In this document: piece by piece, positions 9,413-18,216 of the stretch
Layout: each line of letters opens with the position of its first letter
Numbering within the stretch: position 1 is the first letter of the stretch
From: Reinekea sp. G2M2-21
GTDB taxonomy: Bacteria; Pseudomonadota; Gammaproteobacteria; Pseudomonadales; Natronospirillaceae
Assembly (NCBI RefSeq): GCF_015687175.1
Contig: NZ_JADPQG010000001.1
Span: forward strand, 1,612,001 to 1,676,000
Length of the DNA: 64,000 nucleotides
Direction of reading: 5' to 3'
The notes under the pieces: model-generated
The model's database searches: none
What the model was told of the DNA's origin: nothing
Seen by the model: only the letters and a program-made list of their open reading frames with translations
Position numbers and translations under genes: made by a program

Positions 9413-11068
9413 TTAATGGACTGAGACCTCATCTTCCCAGATGACCGCACTGGATTCAGCCGCCTGGGCAATTTTGTTGTAACGATCCTCCAGTAGATTA
9501 CGGCGGATTTTCAACGTAGGCGTCAAAAACTCATTTTCGATAGTCCACTGATCAGATGCGACAATCAGACAATCCAATTTCTGGTGACTTTCTAGTTGGG
9601 CATTAACCTGATCCAACGTTTCTTTCAGCCCGGGACGCAACAGTTCACGATCACCATGAATCAAATGCTCTGCCAGCACTACCACGGCGACGGGCTGTTT
9701 ACGACCAGACCCCATCACACAAATCTGTTCGATATCTGGATTGGATGCTAATGCCGATTCGATCGGTACCGGCGCCACATACTTACCCTTGCCGGTTTTG
9801 AATTCTTCTTTGACGCGGCCGATGATTTTGAACGCACCGTTACTCAACAATTGGGCCTTGTCGCCAGTACGGAACCATCCTTCGACAAAACTGGCTTCTG
9901 TGGCTTCCACATTTTTATAGTACTGCTTAAACACGGCATCACCACGAATCAGAATTTCACCCTCATCAGACAGTTTCATTTCGACACAAGCACAAGGTAA
10001 GCCGATCGTGCCGATTAGGTCGGCCCGAAATGGCATATTAGTGCACGACAGCCCGGTCGTCTCTGACATGCCCCAACCTTCACAGATATCAATACCGATT
10101 GTTCGATACCATTGCAAAATACTTGGTGAAATCGGTGCAGAACCCGATCCATACAAACGTGCAGAGTCTATACCCAGACCTTTGCGGATTTTCCGTGCAA
10201 TCAAACCACCCAGAACGGGAATACGTAAAATTTTGGTCAATTTTTTGGCCGGAAGTTTCTCGAAAACACCGGTTTGAAAGCGAGTCCATAATCGCGGAAC
10301 AGACACAAACAAAGTGGGTCGGGCGACTTTCAAGTCATCAACAAAGGTATCCAAAGATTCAACAAAGTAGAATGAAGCGCCACCGTATAAACCCGGTCCT
10401 TCGATAACACCTCGCTCGGTAATGTGGGCCAATGGCAGGTATGAGATCAGACGATCTTCGCCGGTTACCTTGAAGCTCTTACTGTGAGCATCACTCGCCG
10501 AGGCGTAATTTCGGTAGGTTAAGACAACCCCTTTTGGATTTCCGGTACTGCCAGAGGTGTAAACAATACTCATGGTTTCGTCGAGCGTTGGCGCATAGAT
10601 ATGCTCCATGGGCTCATATTGTTCCAGCCATTGCGACCACTGATGTTGCGCGCTGATAGTATCATAAGGATAGGCAATGACCGGTATCTGGCCATCCAAA
10701 ACCGATTGTGCCGCTGCTTTGTCATCCAGTTTTCCAACAAATACCGCCTTGGCTTCACTGTGTTCCAGAATATAACGTAACGTGGCTTCGCCCGCTGTGG
10801 CGTAGATAGGAACACTGATCATGCCTGCCATCATGATGGCCCAATCGTTAATAAACCACTCCGAGGAATTCTTGGCAACGATGGCGACCTTGTCTCCTTT
10901 TTTCAATCCAAGTGACACCAATCCAGTCGCAATTTTCCGCGCATTCTGTTCCGCCTGTCCCCACGTGGTTATTCTCAGGGTCCGGTTAACGGGTTGATGT
11001 AAAAAGGGTTTATCCGGGTGGCGCTGACTGAAGCGAAGCAACATCTCAAGGGGCGTTGGATAAGTCAT
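9413..11068 (-). CDS. AMP-dependent long-chain acyl-CoA synthetase
   Basis: Adenylate-forming ligase of 551 residues that would activate fatty acids to acyl-CoA with ATP. The AMP-binding P-loop IVYTSGSTGNPKGV, the A5-like GWGMSETTG and the A8-like WFRTGDKAQL/GRVKEEFKTGKGKYV are all present. The sequence is closest in style to the FAA1/bubblegum-type long-chain synthetases rather than to E. coli FadD, but I cannot assign chain length. The ATG at 11068 has GGAA seven bases upstream. It is monocistronic, divergent from the OmpA-like gene, and ends at a strong terminator. Confidence 0.88.
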   Translation of the reverse strand: MTYPTPLEMLLRFSQRHPDKPFLHQPVNRTLRITTWGQAEQNARKIATGLVSLGLKKGDKVAIVAKNSSEWFINDWAIMMAGMISVPIYATAGEATLRYILEHSEAKAVFVGKLDDKAAAQSVLDGQIPVIAYPYDTISAQHQWSQWLEQYEPMEHIYAPTLDETMSIVYTSGSTGNPKGVVLTYRNYASASDAHSKSFKVTGEDRLISYLPLAHITERGVIEGPGLYGGASFYFVESLDTFVDDLKVARPTLFVSVPRLWTRFQTGVFEKLPAKKLTKILRIPVLGGLIARKIRKGLGIDSARLYGSGSAPISPSILQWYRTIGIDICEGWGMSETTGLSCTNMPFRADLIGTIGLPCACVEMKLSDEGEILIRGDAVFKQYYKNVEATEASFVEGWFRTGDKAQLLSNGAFKIIGRVKEEFKTGKGKYVAPVPIESALASNPDIEQICVMGSGRKQPVAVVVLAEHLIHGDRELLRPGLKETLDQVNAQLESHQKLDCLIVASDQWTIENEFLTPTLKIRRNLLEDRYNKIAQAAESSAVIWEDEVSVH

Positions 11069-11325
11069 AGTTCATTCCATTTTGTTATTGTTGTGTTTGT
11101 GGCAAACAAAGACATGTCAGTTCGAGCTTATAAGCAACAAATTGCTGCCTCTGTTTGCAGTAGCTGAGTTCTTTCTAACTTCAGCAAAAAAAACCACAAC
11201 GTGCAATACAAACCGAACAAATCTACAAACTTATGACATTGCGGACCTAAGTACGGGTATTTTTTTTGCTTCTTGTGTATTACCGGATTAAGTTCATACT
11301 GTGCTTTTACATTCACAATCGGGTA

Positions 11326-12255
11326 ATGAGCAAATTGAGCCGCTTAACTGCCACTCAAATAATAATTTTCACGTCTACGACGCTGGTCGCTTCGCTGGGT
11401 GCAAATATCTGGTTTTTCACAGACCAGTCGGCAATGAAAGCCGAGTATGACCAGCAACAGCTTGAGATCCAGTCCCTCACCCTTGAGTTAGCTAGCAACA
11501 AAGAGCTGAAGAGTGATCAGATTCAGCGACTGGAACAGATGAATGGCCAGCAATCTGAGCTGGCAGAGATCATCAATGATTTGCAGGTCGAGTTCATGAC
11601 ACTGAACCAGCAGTATCTTAATACGGTAGACACCGCCGATCAGACTCGCCAACAATTAACGGCAGCGCAAAATAAAATACAAACGCTAGTGCAGCAATTG
11701 GCCGATCAAAAACGGCAATTGGAAGAAGCAAATATCACCATTCGCAATCAACAACGGTCATTAAAGGCGACCGTGTCAGACAGCCAAACCAATAACACCA
11801 TTTCACAGATAAGCGCTGAGCTAACAAACGCTCTCTCGGAAAAATATAACGAGCTTGCGGTAACGCAAACAGCGAGTGGCGACCTTACATTAAACGTTCC
11901 TTTGGAATACATCTTTAAAGACAGTTTTCTTAATTTCTCAGAAGATGCTGAACCCCTGTTGCAGCTCATCGCTGATCAGGTCAAGCAATACCCGTCTATC
12001 GATGTCACTGTCGTCGGTCATTCAGATGCCCGGCCGATCGTTTCTGACTTGGCAGAACGGTATCCCACCAACTGGGAATTAAGTTCCGTGCGTGCCAGTA
12101 AAATAGTGGTGCAATTAATCGAACTTGGGGTGAATGAAAGTCAGCTGATCGCCGCCGGTAAAGCATCGAATCAACCGGTCAGAGATCAAGCCAACGCAGA
12201 GGCCTGGTCGCTGAATCGTCGCATTGAAATCCGTTTTCACGGTATTGTTCGCTGA
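11326..12255 (+). CDS. Membrane-anchored OmpA/MotB-domain protein with coiled coil
   Basis: Protein of 309 residues with one N-terminal membrane segment (about residues 10-28), a Gln/Glu-rich coiled coil (about 35-150) and a C-terminal OmpA/MotB peptidoglycan-binding domain (VTVVGHSDARPI; NWELSSVRASKIV; SLNRRIEIRF). This is the layout of envelope proteins that tether the inner membrane to peptidoglycan; it lacks the proton-channel helix context and motA neighbour needed to call it MotB. The frame is open upstream to 11266, but the ATG at 11326 places the membrane segment at the N-terminus. Its 3' end overlaps the convergent DUF454 gene by 19 bases. Exact function unknown. Confidence 0.82.
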   Translation: MSKLSRLTATQIIIFTSTTLVASLGANIWFFTDQSAMKAEYDQQQLEIQSLTLELASNKELKSDQIQRLEQMNGQQSELAEIINDLQVEFMTLNQQYLNTVDTADQTRQQLTAAQNKIQTLVQQLADQKRQLEEANITIRNQQRSLKATVSDSQTNNTISQISAELTNALSEKYNELAVTQTASGDLTLNVPLEYIFKDSFLNFSEDAEPLLQLIADQVKQYPSIDVTVVGHSDARPIVSDLAERYPTNWELSSVRASKIVVQLIELGVNESQLIAAGKASNQPVRDQANAEAWSLNRRIEIRFHGIVR

Positions 12256-12626
12256 GAAGCTGGAACGGTGGAGAGTCGAGCGATGAAAAAACTACAGGTG
12301 AACCAAAAACACACTAACATGATACGTAGAGCCGAGACATCAACCATCCAGATGGATAGACCAAACGTCACTGCGACGATCATTAGAGCACGCCTTTTTG
12401 CAACCGCCGTTATGAAACGCTCTTCTTGCCAGTTTTTTATCAGCGGTCCGAAAATTTGGTTTGCCAACAACCAACGATGGAATCTCGGCGAGGTTTTTGC
12501 GAAACAAGCAGCAGCTAACAGCATAAATGGTGTCGTTGGCAAAACTGGCAACACGACACCAACGGCACCCAATCCAAAACAGAGCCAGCCCGCTGAAAAA
12601 ACCAGCGCATGACTTATTCGGTTCAT
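12237..12626 (-). CDS. YbaN-like DUF454 inner-membrane protein
   Basis: Small membrane protein of 129 residues with three or four hydrophobic segments and the family core LPVLPTTPFMLLAAACFAKTSPRFHRWLL. E. coli YbaN belongs here; no biochemical role is established. The ATG at 12626 overlaps the stop of the M48 protease gene in an ATGA, so the two are translationally coupled; an upstream ATG at 12641 would overlap more and is less likely. The 3' end overlaps the convergent OmpA-like gene. Confidence 0.87.
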   Translation of the reverse strand: MNRISHALVFSAGWLCFGLGAVGVVLPVLPTTPFMLLAAACFAKTSPRFHRWLLANQIFGPLIKNWQEERFITAVAKRRALMIVAVTFGLSIWMVDVSALRIMLVCFWFTCSFFIARLSTVPASQRTIP

Positions 12627-13933
12627 ACCATAAGGCCCCATTCTTTCAATCGACTGTAGGCATGTTCGGCTTGCTGCCCCTGTTGCACTTGCTGCAAATA
12701 TAATCTGTACGCTGTTGCAGCATTCGTTCGCTCTTCCATTTGTTCATAACTGTATCCGACAAAGAAATCGACCAATGGATTTCCTGGCAATAACTGACGA
12801 TATTGTTGAAAGAGGTTCAATGCTTGTTCCGGTTGTTGCTCTTCCAGGTAATTCACGCCGAGCATATATTTGGGCAGATGTTCGCCCGGCTTTAGAGACT
12901 GTGCTTTGTTCAAATCCGCAATAGCGATGTTATTGCGCTCCTTGGCCATATTCAATTTCGCAGAGATAACCCAAAGTGCATAGTCACTGTCGTTAAGTTT
13001 TTTCGCTTGGGCCAGTTCCGCTTCTGCGCCAGTAAAATCTCCGGCAGATAGGGCGAGGTCTGCATTCGCCAATGCTTTGATCATCGCTTTCTGACTACGC
13101 AGCGCGCGGGTGTAATCCATGTAACGTTCCCGCCCCAGATTCCGAGACATTTGCGTCCGATACGACGCGTTCATTTGCGTATTGGCATTAATTAACCGCT
13201 CATCACTCATGGGGTGACTGGAAAACATGATATCCAACGCACTGGGTTTGGCATCGTGTAAGCGATTCAACATGGTCATCAGGCTTACCATCCCCTTTGG
13301 GTTGGCACCGGCATTAACGGCATATTCCATACCCAAAGAGTCTGCTTCTCTTTCATTATCACGACTGTATTTCGCCAACAGTGCCGTGGCACTCATCATG
13401 CCCACACCCGCGACGATTTGCTGCGCCTGAGCATCGCCAACAGCAGTACTGGCCAGACCAACCGCTGCTTGTGCCAACAACCCCTTGGTGGCTCGCTCGG
13501 AAGCATGACGCGCATTAACATGACCTATTTCATGACCAAGCAGAGCCGCCAGCTCCGCTTCAGATTCCAACTCAACTAAGATACCTCTGGTAACCCCCAT
13601 ACTGCCTGCTGGGAAGGTATAGGCGTTCACATGGTTGGCATCAATGACGCGATAATTGTATGGCATATGAGCACGATGGCTGGTGTTGGCTATCGCCTTG
13701 CCAACACTGGTGATATAGCTGTTTAAACGAGCATCTGTATGTGAACCATAATCCGCAGAGAACTGATGTGGGCTCTGCTGTTTGTCTAGGGCAATTTCCT
13801 GGTCCTCACTCACCAATGAGAAAGTAGCCTTTCCGCTCACCGGATCGATGGCGCATCCACTTATCAAACCAGACACAGTTAAGGAACCGGTGGCGATTCC
13901 GGTCAACCAAAGAAAATCACGACGATTCATCAT
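12623..13933 (-). CDS. M48 metalloprotease with TPR region, Tat-type lipoprotein
   Basis: Zinc protease of 436 residues of the BepA/YfgC group, which in E. coli takes part in outer-membrane protein quality control. The HEIGH zinc motif is at 134-138 and the third ligand is probably Glu196 in NEREAD. TPR-like repeats fill about residues 290-430. The N-terminus has a twin-arginine motif (RRDFLW at 4-9) followed by a hydrophobic stretch and a lipobox LISGC with Cys27, suggesting Tat export and lipidation, which is unusual for this family. The start may be Met1 or Met2. It is followed by a coupled DUF454 gene. Confidence 0.88.
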   Translation of the reverse strand: MMNRRDFLWLTGIATGSLTVSGLISGCAIDPVSGKATFSLVSEDQEIALDKQQSPHQFSADYGSHTDARLNSYITSVGKAIANTSHRAHMPYNYRVIDANHVNAYTFPAGSMGVTRGILVELESEAELAALLGHEIGHVNARHASERATKGLLAQAAVGLASTAVGDAQAQQIVAGVGMMSATALLAKYSRDNEREADSLGMEYAVNAGANPKGMVSLMTMLNRLHDAKPSALDIMFSSHPMSDERLINANTQMNASYRTQMSRNLGRERYMDYTRALRSQKAMIKALANADLALSAGDFTGAEAELAQAKKLNDSDYALWVISAKLNMAKERNNIAIADLNKAQSLKPGEHLPKYMLGVNYLEEQQPEQALNLFQQYRQLLPGNPLVDFFVGYSYEQMEERTNAATAYRLYLQQVQQGQQAEHAYSRLKEWGLMV

Positions 13934-14061
13934 TTTGTCTTCTCATTAATTTCCCCGCAGTATAGCGAACATTGTCCGTCAGTTGCGATGCCTGATACAG
14001 CCAGATTATTGGCGAAAAAATTAGCTAAGGCACTGATTTTTCGATTTTTTCTGAAAAATGA

Positions 14062-14089
14062 TTGCAATCGAAATATTGAATGGTAACAT
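14062..14089 (+). promoter_or_regulatory. Promoter of the tRNA-Glu pair
   Basis: TTGCAA and TAACAT are separated by 16 bases and followed by a GC-rich discriminator (GCGCCCCGCTC), as in stringently controlled stable-RNA promoters. The first tRNA begins about 27 bases downstream. The other two tRNA promoters in this window (near 35215 and 58815) share the TTGCA -35 and 16-base spacer. Confidence 0.6.
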
Positions 14090-14116
14090 GCGCCCCGCTC
14101 TCGACATGAGCACAGT

Positions 14117-14192
14117 GTCCCGTTCGTCTAGTGGCCTAGGACACCGCCCTTTCACGGCGGTAACAGGGGTTCGAGTCCCCTACGGGATGCCA
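14117..14192 (+). tRNA. tRNA-Glu (TTC), copy 1
   Basis: A 76-nt cloverleaf with CCA encoded. The acceptor GTCCCGT pairs with ACGGGAT-side bases, the anticodon loop is CTTTCAC (anticodon TTC) in a CCGCC/GGCGG stem, and the T-loop GGTTCGAGTCC is intact. It is nearly identical to E. coli tRNA-Glu. Confidence 0.97.
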
Positions 14193-14279
14193 CTAACGCC
14201 TTAACAGGTGTTGCTTGAGGTTTAGTGATCAGCTCTAGGCCAGCTGTAAACCACAAGCGCTCATGTCACTGGCATCTGC

Positions 14280-14355
14280 GTCCCGTTCGTCTAGTGGCCT
14301 AGGACACCGCCCTTTCACGGCGGTAACAGGGGTTCGAGTCCCCTACGGGATGCCA
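14280..14355 (+). tRNA. tRNA-Glu (TTC), copy 2
   Basis: Identical to the copy at 14117 over all 76 nt. It is separated from it by 87 bases and immediately precedes the array of degenerate copies. Confidence 0.97.
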
Positions 14356-14389
14356 CTTTCTTTTTTCTATTCAATTTCCCTTATTTATT

Positions 14390-14785
14390 GTTCCGTGACA
14401 TACGGTGTCCAGACACCGCACCATTGCCATTCGCACGGCGGTAACAGGGGTTCGAGTCCCCTACGGGATGCCAATTTTTTTCTATTCAATTTACCATAAT
14501 TATTGTTCCGTGACGTACGGTGTCCAGACACCGCACCATTGCCATTCGCACGGCGGTAACAGGGGTTCGAGTCCCCTACGGGATGCCACTTTCTTTTTTT
14601 CTATGTAGTTCTCTATATTAATCATTGTTCCGTGACGTACGGTGCCCAGACACCGCTCCATTCCCATCAGCACAGCGGTAACAGGGGTTCAAGTCCCCTA
14701 CGGGATGCCACTTTCTTTTTTTTCTATGTAGATCCCTATATTAATCATTGTTCCGTGACATACTTTGCCCAGACACCGCACAATG
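14390..14785 (+). repeat. Tandem array of partial tRNA-Glu-derived units
   Basis: Three units (14390-14473, 14505-14588, 14627-14710) plus a truncated fourth (14750-14785) lie directly behind tRNA-Glu copy 2, at steps of 115-122 bases. The 3' part of each complete unit, from the anticodon-stem 3' strand to CCA (about 40 bases), is identical or nearly identical to tRNA-Glu. The 5' half of the tRNA is replaced by a conserved unrelated stretch that can form the hairpin CGGTGTC-CA-GACACCG. A T-rich run follows each CCA. No unit can fold as a tRNA because the D-arm and anticodon are missing. The layout resembles the E. coli tyrT repeats that carry the 3' end of tRNA-Tyr. Confidence 0.88.
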
Positions 14786-14867
14786 ATTAAATGAACGCAC
14801 GCGAGAGCACCCTCCGTTACAGAAGACGGGAAAAAGATTTTGATAATTTCAAAGGTAAAAACCAATA

Positions 14868-15311
14868 TCAGGTCATGTCGTTAAGGTTTTCGATGGTCTT
14901 TGCCAGTTTTACAATGATTTGATCTTTGATCTTGTCACGGGACGAAAAATCCAGATTGTTCATCAACATCTGGTCAATTCGCATCAATGCACACATATTC
15001 TGCGCCAAAACCCAACTGGTTCGAGGGGTATTCAGCACAAATCCAATTTCGCCAAAAATATCCCCCGGACTTAATTCAGCAACCGGAGCGATATCCTTGT
15101 CTAAACGAACCTCCGCATGACCACTTAACATGACGTAAAAGCACGTATCCCGAGCACCACGCTCAATGACAGGTTCGCCAGGTTCGGCGATAAAAATCTG
15201 TGCAAATTCAGTTATTTGCGCAAGCTCAGTATTGGTAAATCGGGTAAAAAATGGAATTTTGGTCATCAGGCTGACGAGCTTGGCCGGTGAGAGTTGATGG
15301 GTTCGCTTCAC
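14868..15311 (-). CDS. Stand-alone cyclic-nucleotide-binding domain protein
   Basis: Protein of 147 residues made essentially of one cNMP-binding beta-roll (about 20-120): FFTRFTNTELAQI, EPGEPVIERGARDTCFYVML and the phosphate-cassette region ELSPGDIFGEIGF. The cassette ends in NTPRTS rather than the exact RxAS of CRP, so nucleotide binding is uncertain. There is no DNA-binding or enzymatic domain; the C-terminus is a short helix. The start is a GTG at 15311 with AAGGAA a few bases upstream. It is divergent from the deaminase gene and sits just past the tRNA-Glu array. Function unknown; it may act through a partner protein. Confidence 0.8.
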   Translation of the reverse strand: MKRTHQLSPAKLVSLMTKIPFFTRFTNTELAQITEFAQIFIAEPGEPVIERGARDTCFYVMLSGHAEVRLDKDIAPVAELSPGDIFGEIGFVLNTPRTSWVLAQNMCALMRIDQMLMNNLDFSSRDKIKDQIIVKLAKTIENLNDMT

Positions 15312-15421
15312 TTTGTTTCCTTAAACGATAACTGCAATAAAGCATAGTCGAGTTCTTTCTTGTTGCGATTTTTACGCCGCAATCCCACAATGCGACACCA
15401 AACGATATTGGATTCCGGAAC

Positions 15422-15901
15422 ATGATTTCAAAATGGGCGAAACGCTTTTATCAAATGGCACAATTAGTAGGCTCTTGGAGCAAAGACCCTTCTACTCGAG
15501 TAGGCGCGGTAATCACCGAACACAATAGAATCGTCTCGCTGGGCTTCAATGGCTATCCCCACGGCATCTCCGACAGTGCCGAAACCGATGACCGCGACAT
15601 GAAATTGCTGAAAACCTTACACGCAGAAGAGAATGCCATTCTGTTTGCCAAACGGGATTTGACTGGATGCGAAATCTGGGTAACGCATTTTCCTTGCCCA
15701 AACTGCGCCGCAAAAATCATTCAAACTGGCATTGCTACGGTACATTGTCCTGAACAATCCGAAGACTTCCTCTCTCGCTGGGGTGACAAAATTAAAGTCA
15801 GTCAGGATATGCTCGGGCAAGCGGGCGTTACCGTTCACTGGCTGCCCCTCAATGATATCGAAGAACTGTCATCGACATCAGTACCACCGGAACAGGAATA
15901 A
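15422..15901 (+). CDS. dCMP deaminase-like protein (ComEB family)
   Basis: Zinc-dependent cytidine/deoxycytidylate deaminase of 159 residues, predicted to turn dCMP into dUMP for thymidylate synthesis. Zinc ligands are His67 in HAEEN, with catalytic Glu69, and Cys92/Cys95 in PCPNC. The N-terminal SKDPSTRVGAVI and GFNGYPHG are characteristic of the dCMP branch rather than of tRNA adenosine deaminase. It is monocistronic and convergent with the chemoreceptor gene; a hairpin with an 8-bp stem (15951-15977) lies between the two. Preference for dCMP is inferred from family. Confidence 0.85.
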   Translation: MISKWAKRFYQMAQLVGSWSKDPSTRVGAVITEHNRIVSLGFNGYPHGISDSAETDDRDMKLLKTLHAEENAILFAKRDLTGCEIWVTHFPCPNCAAKIIQTGIATVHCPEQSEDFLSRWGDKIKVSQDMLGQAGVTVHWLPLNDIEELSSTSVPPEQE

Positions 15902-16036
15902 CTGACAGATATTTAAACCAGTACGTGTTTATCACAGCCAGTGGAAAACCATTCGTGCTCTCCGTATGGGCACGAATGAACCTGAGGCTTAGGTAGGAGG
16001 TGGTTCCCTTAGGTACTTAGCCCCACTCATGAACGA

Positions 16037-18079
16037 CTATTTTTTTGCATCGGTTTTGAAACGATGAACGGCCTTATCCAGATCGCTGGCGACACTATTT
16101 AGCGACCGAATGCCTTTGGCTACTTCCTGGGTAATATTTGTTGTTTCGAGTGTCAACTCGCCGATAGCCTTCATCATACGACTCATATCTTCAGTCGTGG
16201 CACTCTGCTCCTCAGCGGCAGCAGCAATTGATACGTTGGCGGTACTCAAATCGCGGATATCCGACATAAAAGCAACAAACTTTTCGCCAGCACCCGTCGC
16301 GGTTTCCGCAACCTTGGCCGTGGATTGCTGCGAATGCGTTATGGTTTCAACGGCCTGAGTGGACTGTCTTTGAATAGCGCTAATTTTTTCTCGAATTTCT
16401 TCTGTAGACGCCTGAGTTCGGGTTGCTAAGGTTCGAACTTCATCGGCAACAACAGCAAATCCACGCCCCTGCTCACCTGCCCTAGCTGCTTCTATCGCAG
16501 CATTCAAAGCCAACAGGTTCGTCTGCTCAGCAATGGTTTGTATAGTCTCCAGGATACTTTCAATACTGACGACTCCACTGTCTAACGCATGAATCACATC
16601 TACAGCGGTTTGCATTTTTTTGTTCAGATCCGCAATCGATTCAACGGTCGCAGATATGCCCTGATTAATGGACTGTGCCTCAACTTCCCCGGCTTGCATG
16701 TGTTGACTGGTGTGTTCCGCCGTTCGCGCAACTTCCTTGATAGACTCAGTCATTTCACCGATCGATTGCACAGACAAATCAATTTCATGTTGCTGTCGCT
16801 TTGACTTGACCTGAGTGTCGTCAGACAACTGACTGGTTTGCTGGCTTACCTGGTTCACCAGTGAGGTCTGCTCGGCTATTTCCAGCACAACTTCCTTCAA
16901 TTCAACCACCAACTGATCCATAGCTCGACTGATGTCGCCAATTTCATCTGCGCTGTAGTGTCCAATTGTAGAGGTCAGGTCACCATGACCGACTTTGCGT
17001 ATAAAGCTGCGCAACTCATTTAAAGGTTTCTTAATGGAGCGCACAACCAAAACGCTGATCAGAATACTTAGCAGAACGACAACTATTGTCGAGATTAATA
17101 CGGTTAACTGCGCCTGCTCCCTATCATGATTAGCGGTCACGGACGCGTCGCCAGAAACCTTCGTAAACTGCTCATCAATGTCATTAAGCGTCTTAACATG
17201 ATTAGTCAGACTGTCCTGAATTTCTTCCAACTTTGTGGTGAGCGACGCCCGTAGCTGCAGATATTGATTCTGAATAACACCAATACCGCCTTCCACTGTC
17301 ACAAGCTCGACCAACTTAGAAGTCAGACTGGCAACTTCCTGCATATTCTCTTTAAAAACTGCGTCGTTACGGGCAAAACCGAGCATGCGAAATCCCAGAG
17401 AACCGTAGCTGTCTGAAAAATCCCGAAACAATTCTTGCGAAGCCTGAAAGTCGGCCAGATTGCTCGTAAAAGTCATTTGCAGTGCCAAACTACCACCACG
17501 CTCAACCAAACTTTTGGTCTCATATGCCAGCTCTTTGGCACTCGGGTCAAAGGCGTCGCCAACAAACAATTTTAAGGCAAGGCGCAAATCTTCATTGAGT
17601 ATGACCAATTCCTGCCGCTTCGCTTCAATTTGCTGGACGGAGTCGAGGCTTTTCGCGTAAGCACTCATATTGCCTTCGATATTATCCAAAAGACTGCCAA
17701 TATCGGCGGACATGGTCACCAACTGATCAGCGGCATTTGTCAATTGTGGAAATTCCGCAATACGATCGAGAAGCGTTTGATCATATAGCGAATAGGCCTC
17801 TTTTGCCGTTTGGTAGTCTGCCTGGATTTGTCTCAGCTCATCGACATCACGCTCATTAAAGTAAAGCGACACGATTCGAGATAAGTTGACCGATTCTATT
17901 TGCAGATCGGCTAATGCGTTTTCGGCAGGAGATACGTCGTTGACAATAAAATCCATACTCTTTTGTATATTGCGCATGGACGCCAAACTGACAACAGTGA
18001 TGATAAGCACACCCACACTGACGGCGGTAAAGCCCAGAAACAAGCGATTTGCGACGGTCAATCTTATATTTATTTTCAT
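16037..18079 (-). CDS. Methyl-accepting chemotaxis protein
   Basis: Transmembrane chemoreceptor of 680 residues. TM1 is at about 13-33, a long mainly helical periplasmic domain of about 290 residues follows, then TM2 (about 328-350), a HAMP domain ([18 protein letters not shown]) and a cytoplasmic signalling hairpin with the invariant tip [20 protein letters not shown]. The sensor is of the long helical-bundle class (possibly HBM-like); the ligand cannot be read from the sequence. There is no C-terminal pentapeptide for CheR docking. It is isolated, so the signal is not hinted at by neighbours other than glpK upstream. Confidence 0.92.
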   Translation of the reverse strand: MKINIRLTVANRLFLGFTAVSVGVLIITVVSLASMRNIQKSMDFIVNDVSPAENALADLQIESVNLSRIVSLYFNERDVDELRQIQADYQTAKEAYSLYDQTLLDRIAEFPQLTNAADQLVTMSADIGSLLDNIEGNMSAYAKSLDSVQQIEAKRQELVILNEDLRLALKLFVGDAFDPSAKELAYETKSLVERGGSLALQMTFTSNLADFQASQELFRDFSDSYGSLGFRMLGFARNDAVFKENMQEVASLTSKLVELVTVEGGIGVIQNQYLQLRASLTTKLEEIQDSLTNHVKTLNDIDEQFTKVSGDASVTANHDREQAQLTVLISTIVVVLLSILISVLVVRSIKKPLNELRSFIRKVGHGDLTSTIGHYSADEIGDISRAMDQLVVELKEVVLEIAEQTSLVNQVSQQTSQLSDDTQVKSKRQQHEIDLSVQSIGEMTESIKEVARTAEHTSQHMQAGEVEAQSINQGISATVESIADLNKKMQTAVDVIHALDSGVVSIESILETIQTIAEQTNLLALNAAIEAARAGEQGRGFAVVADEVRTLATRTQASTEEIREKISAIQRQSTQAVETITHSQQSTAKVAETATGAGEKFVAFMSDIRDLSTANVSIAAAAEEQSATTEDMSRMMKAIGELTLETTNITQEVAKGIRSLNSVASDLDKAVHRFKTDAKK

Positions 18080-18171
18080 TGGCTAACACACTTCAATTTG
18101 TTTTAAAAAGCAACAACTTATTGGTACTACATAGCTGCCAAACTAACTAAAACTTTAGCTGAGAAAATAAA

Positions 18172-18205
18172 AAAGGCCTTATCTTTTTTAAAAGAAGAGG
18201 CCTTT
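18172..18205 (-). terminator. Terminator of glpK
   Basis: AAAGGCCT and AGGCCTTT form an 8-bp stem around an A/T-rich loop, followed on the minus strand by T residues. It begins 12 bases after the glpK stop. Confidence 0.7.
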
Positions 18206-18216
18206 ACAAGAAGGAT

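Noticed and set aside
11326-12255. Naming the OmpA-domain protein MotB
   Set aside because: There is no motA neighbour and the coiled coil after the membrane segment is much longer than the MotB plug/linker.
14263-14608. Short ORFs running through tRNA-Glu and its partial copies
   Set aside because: They translate tRNA sequence itself; repeats explain the repeated peptide. A translated product like E. coli Tpr is conceivable but has no ribosome site here.
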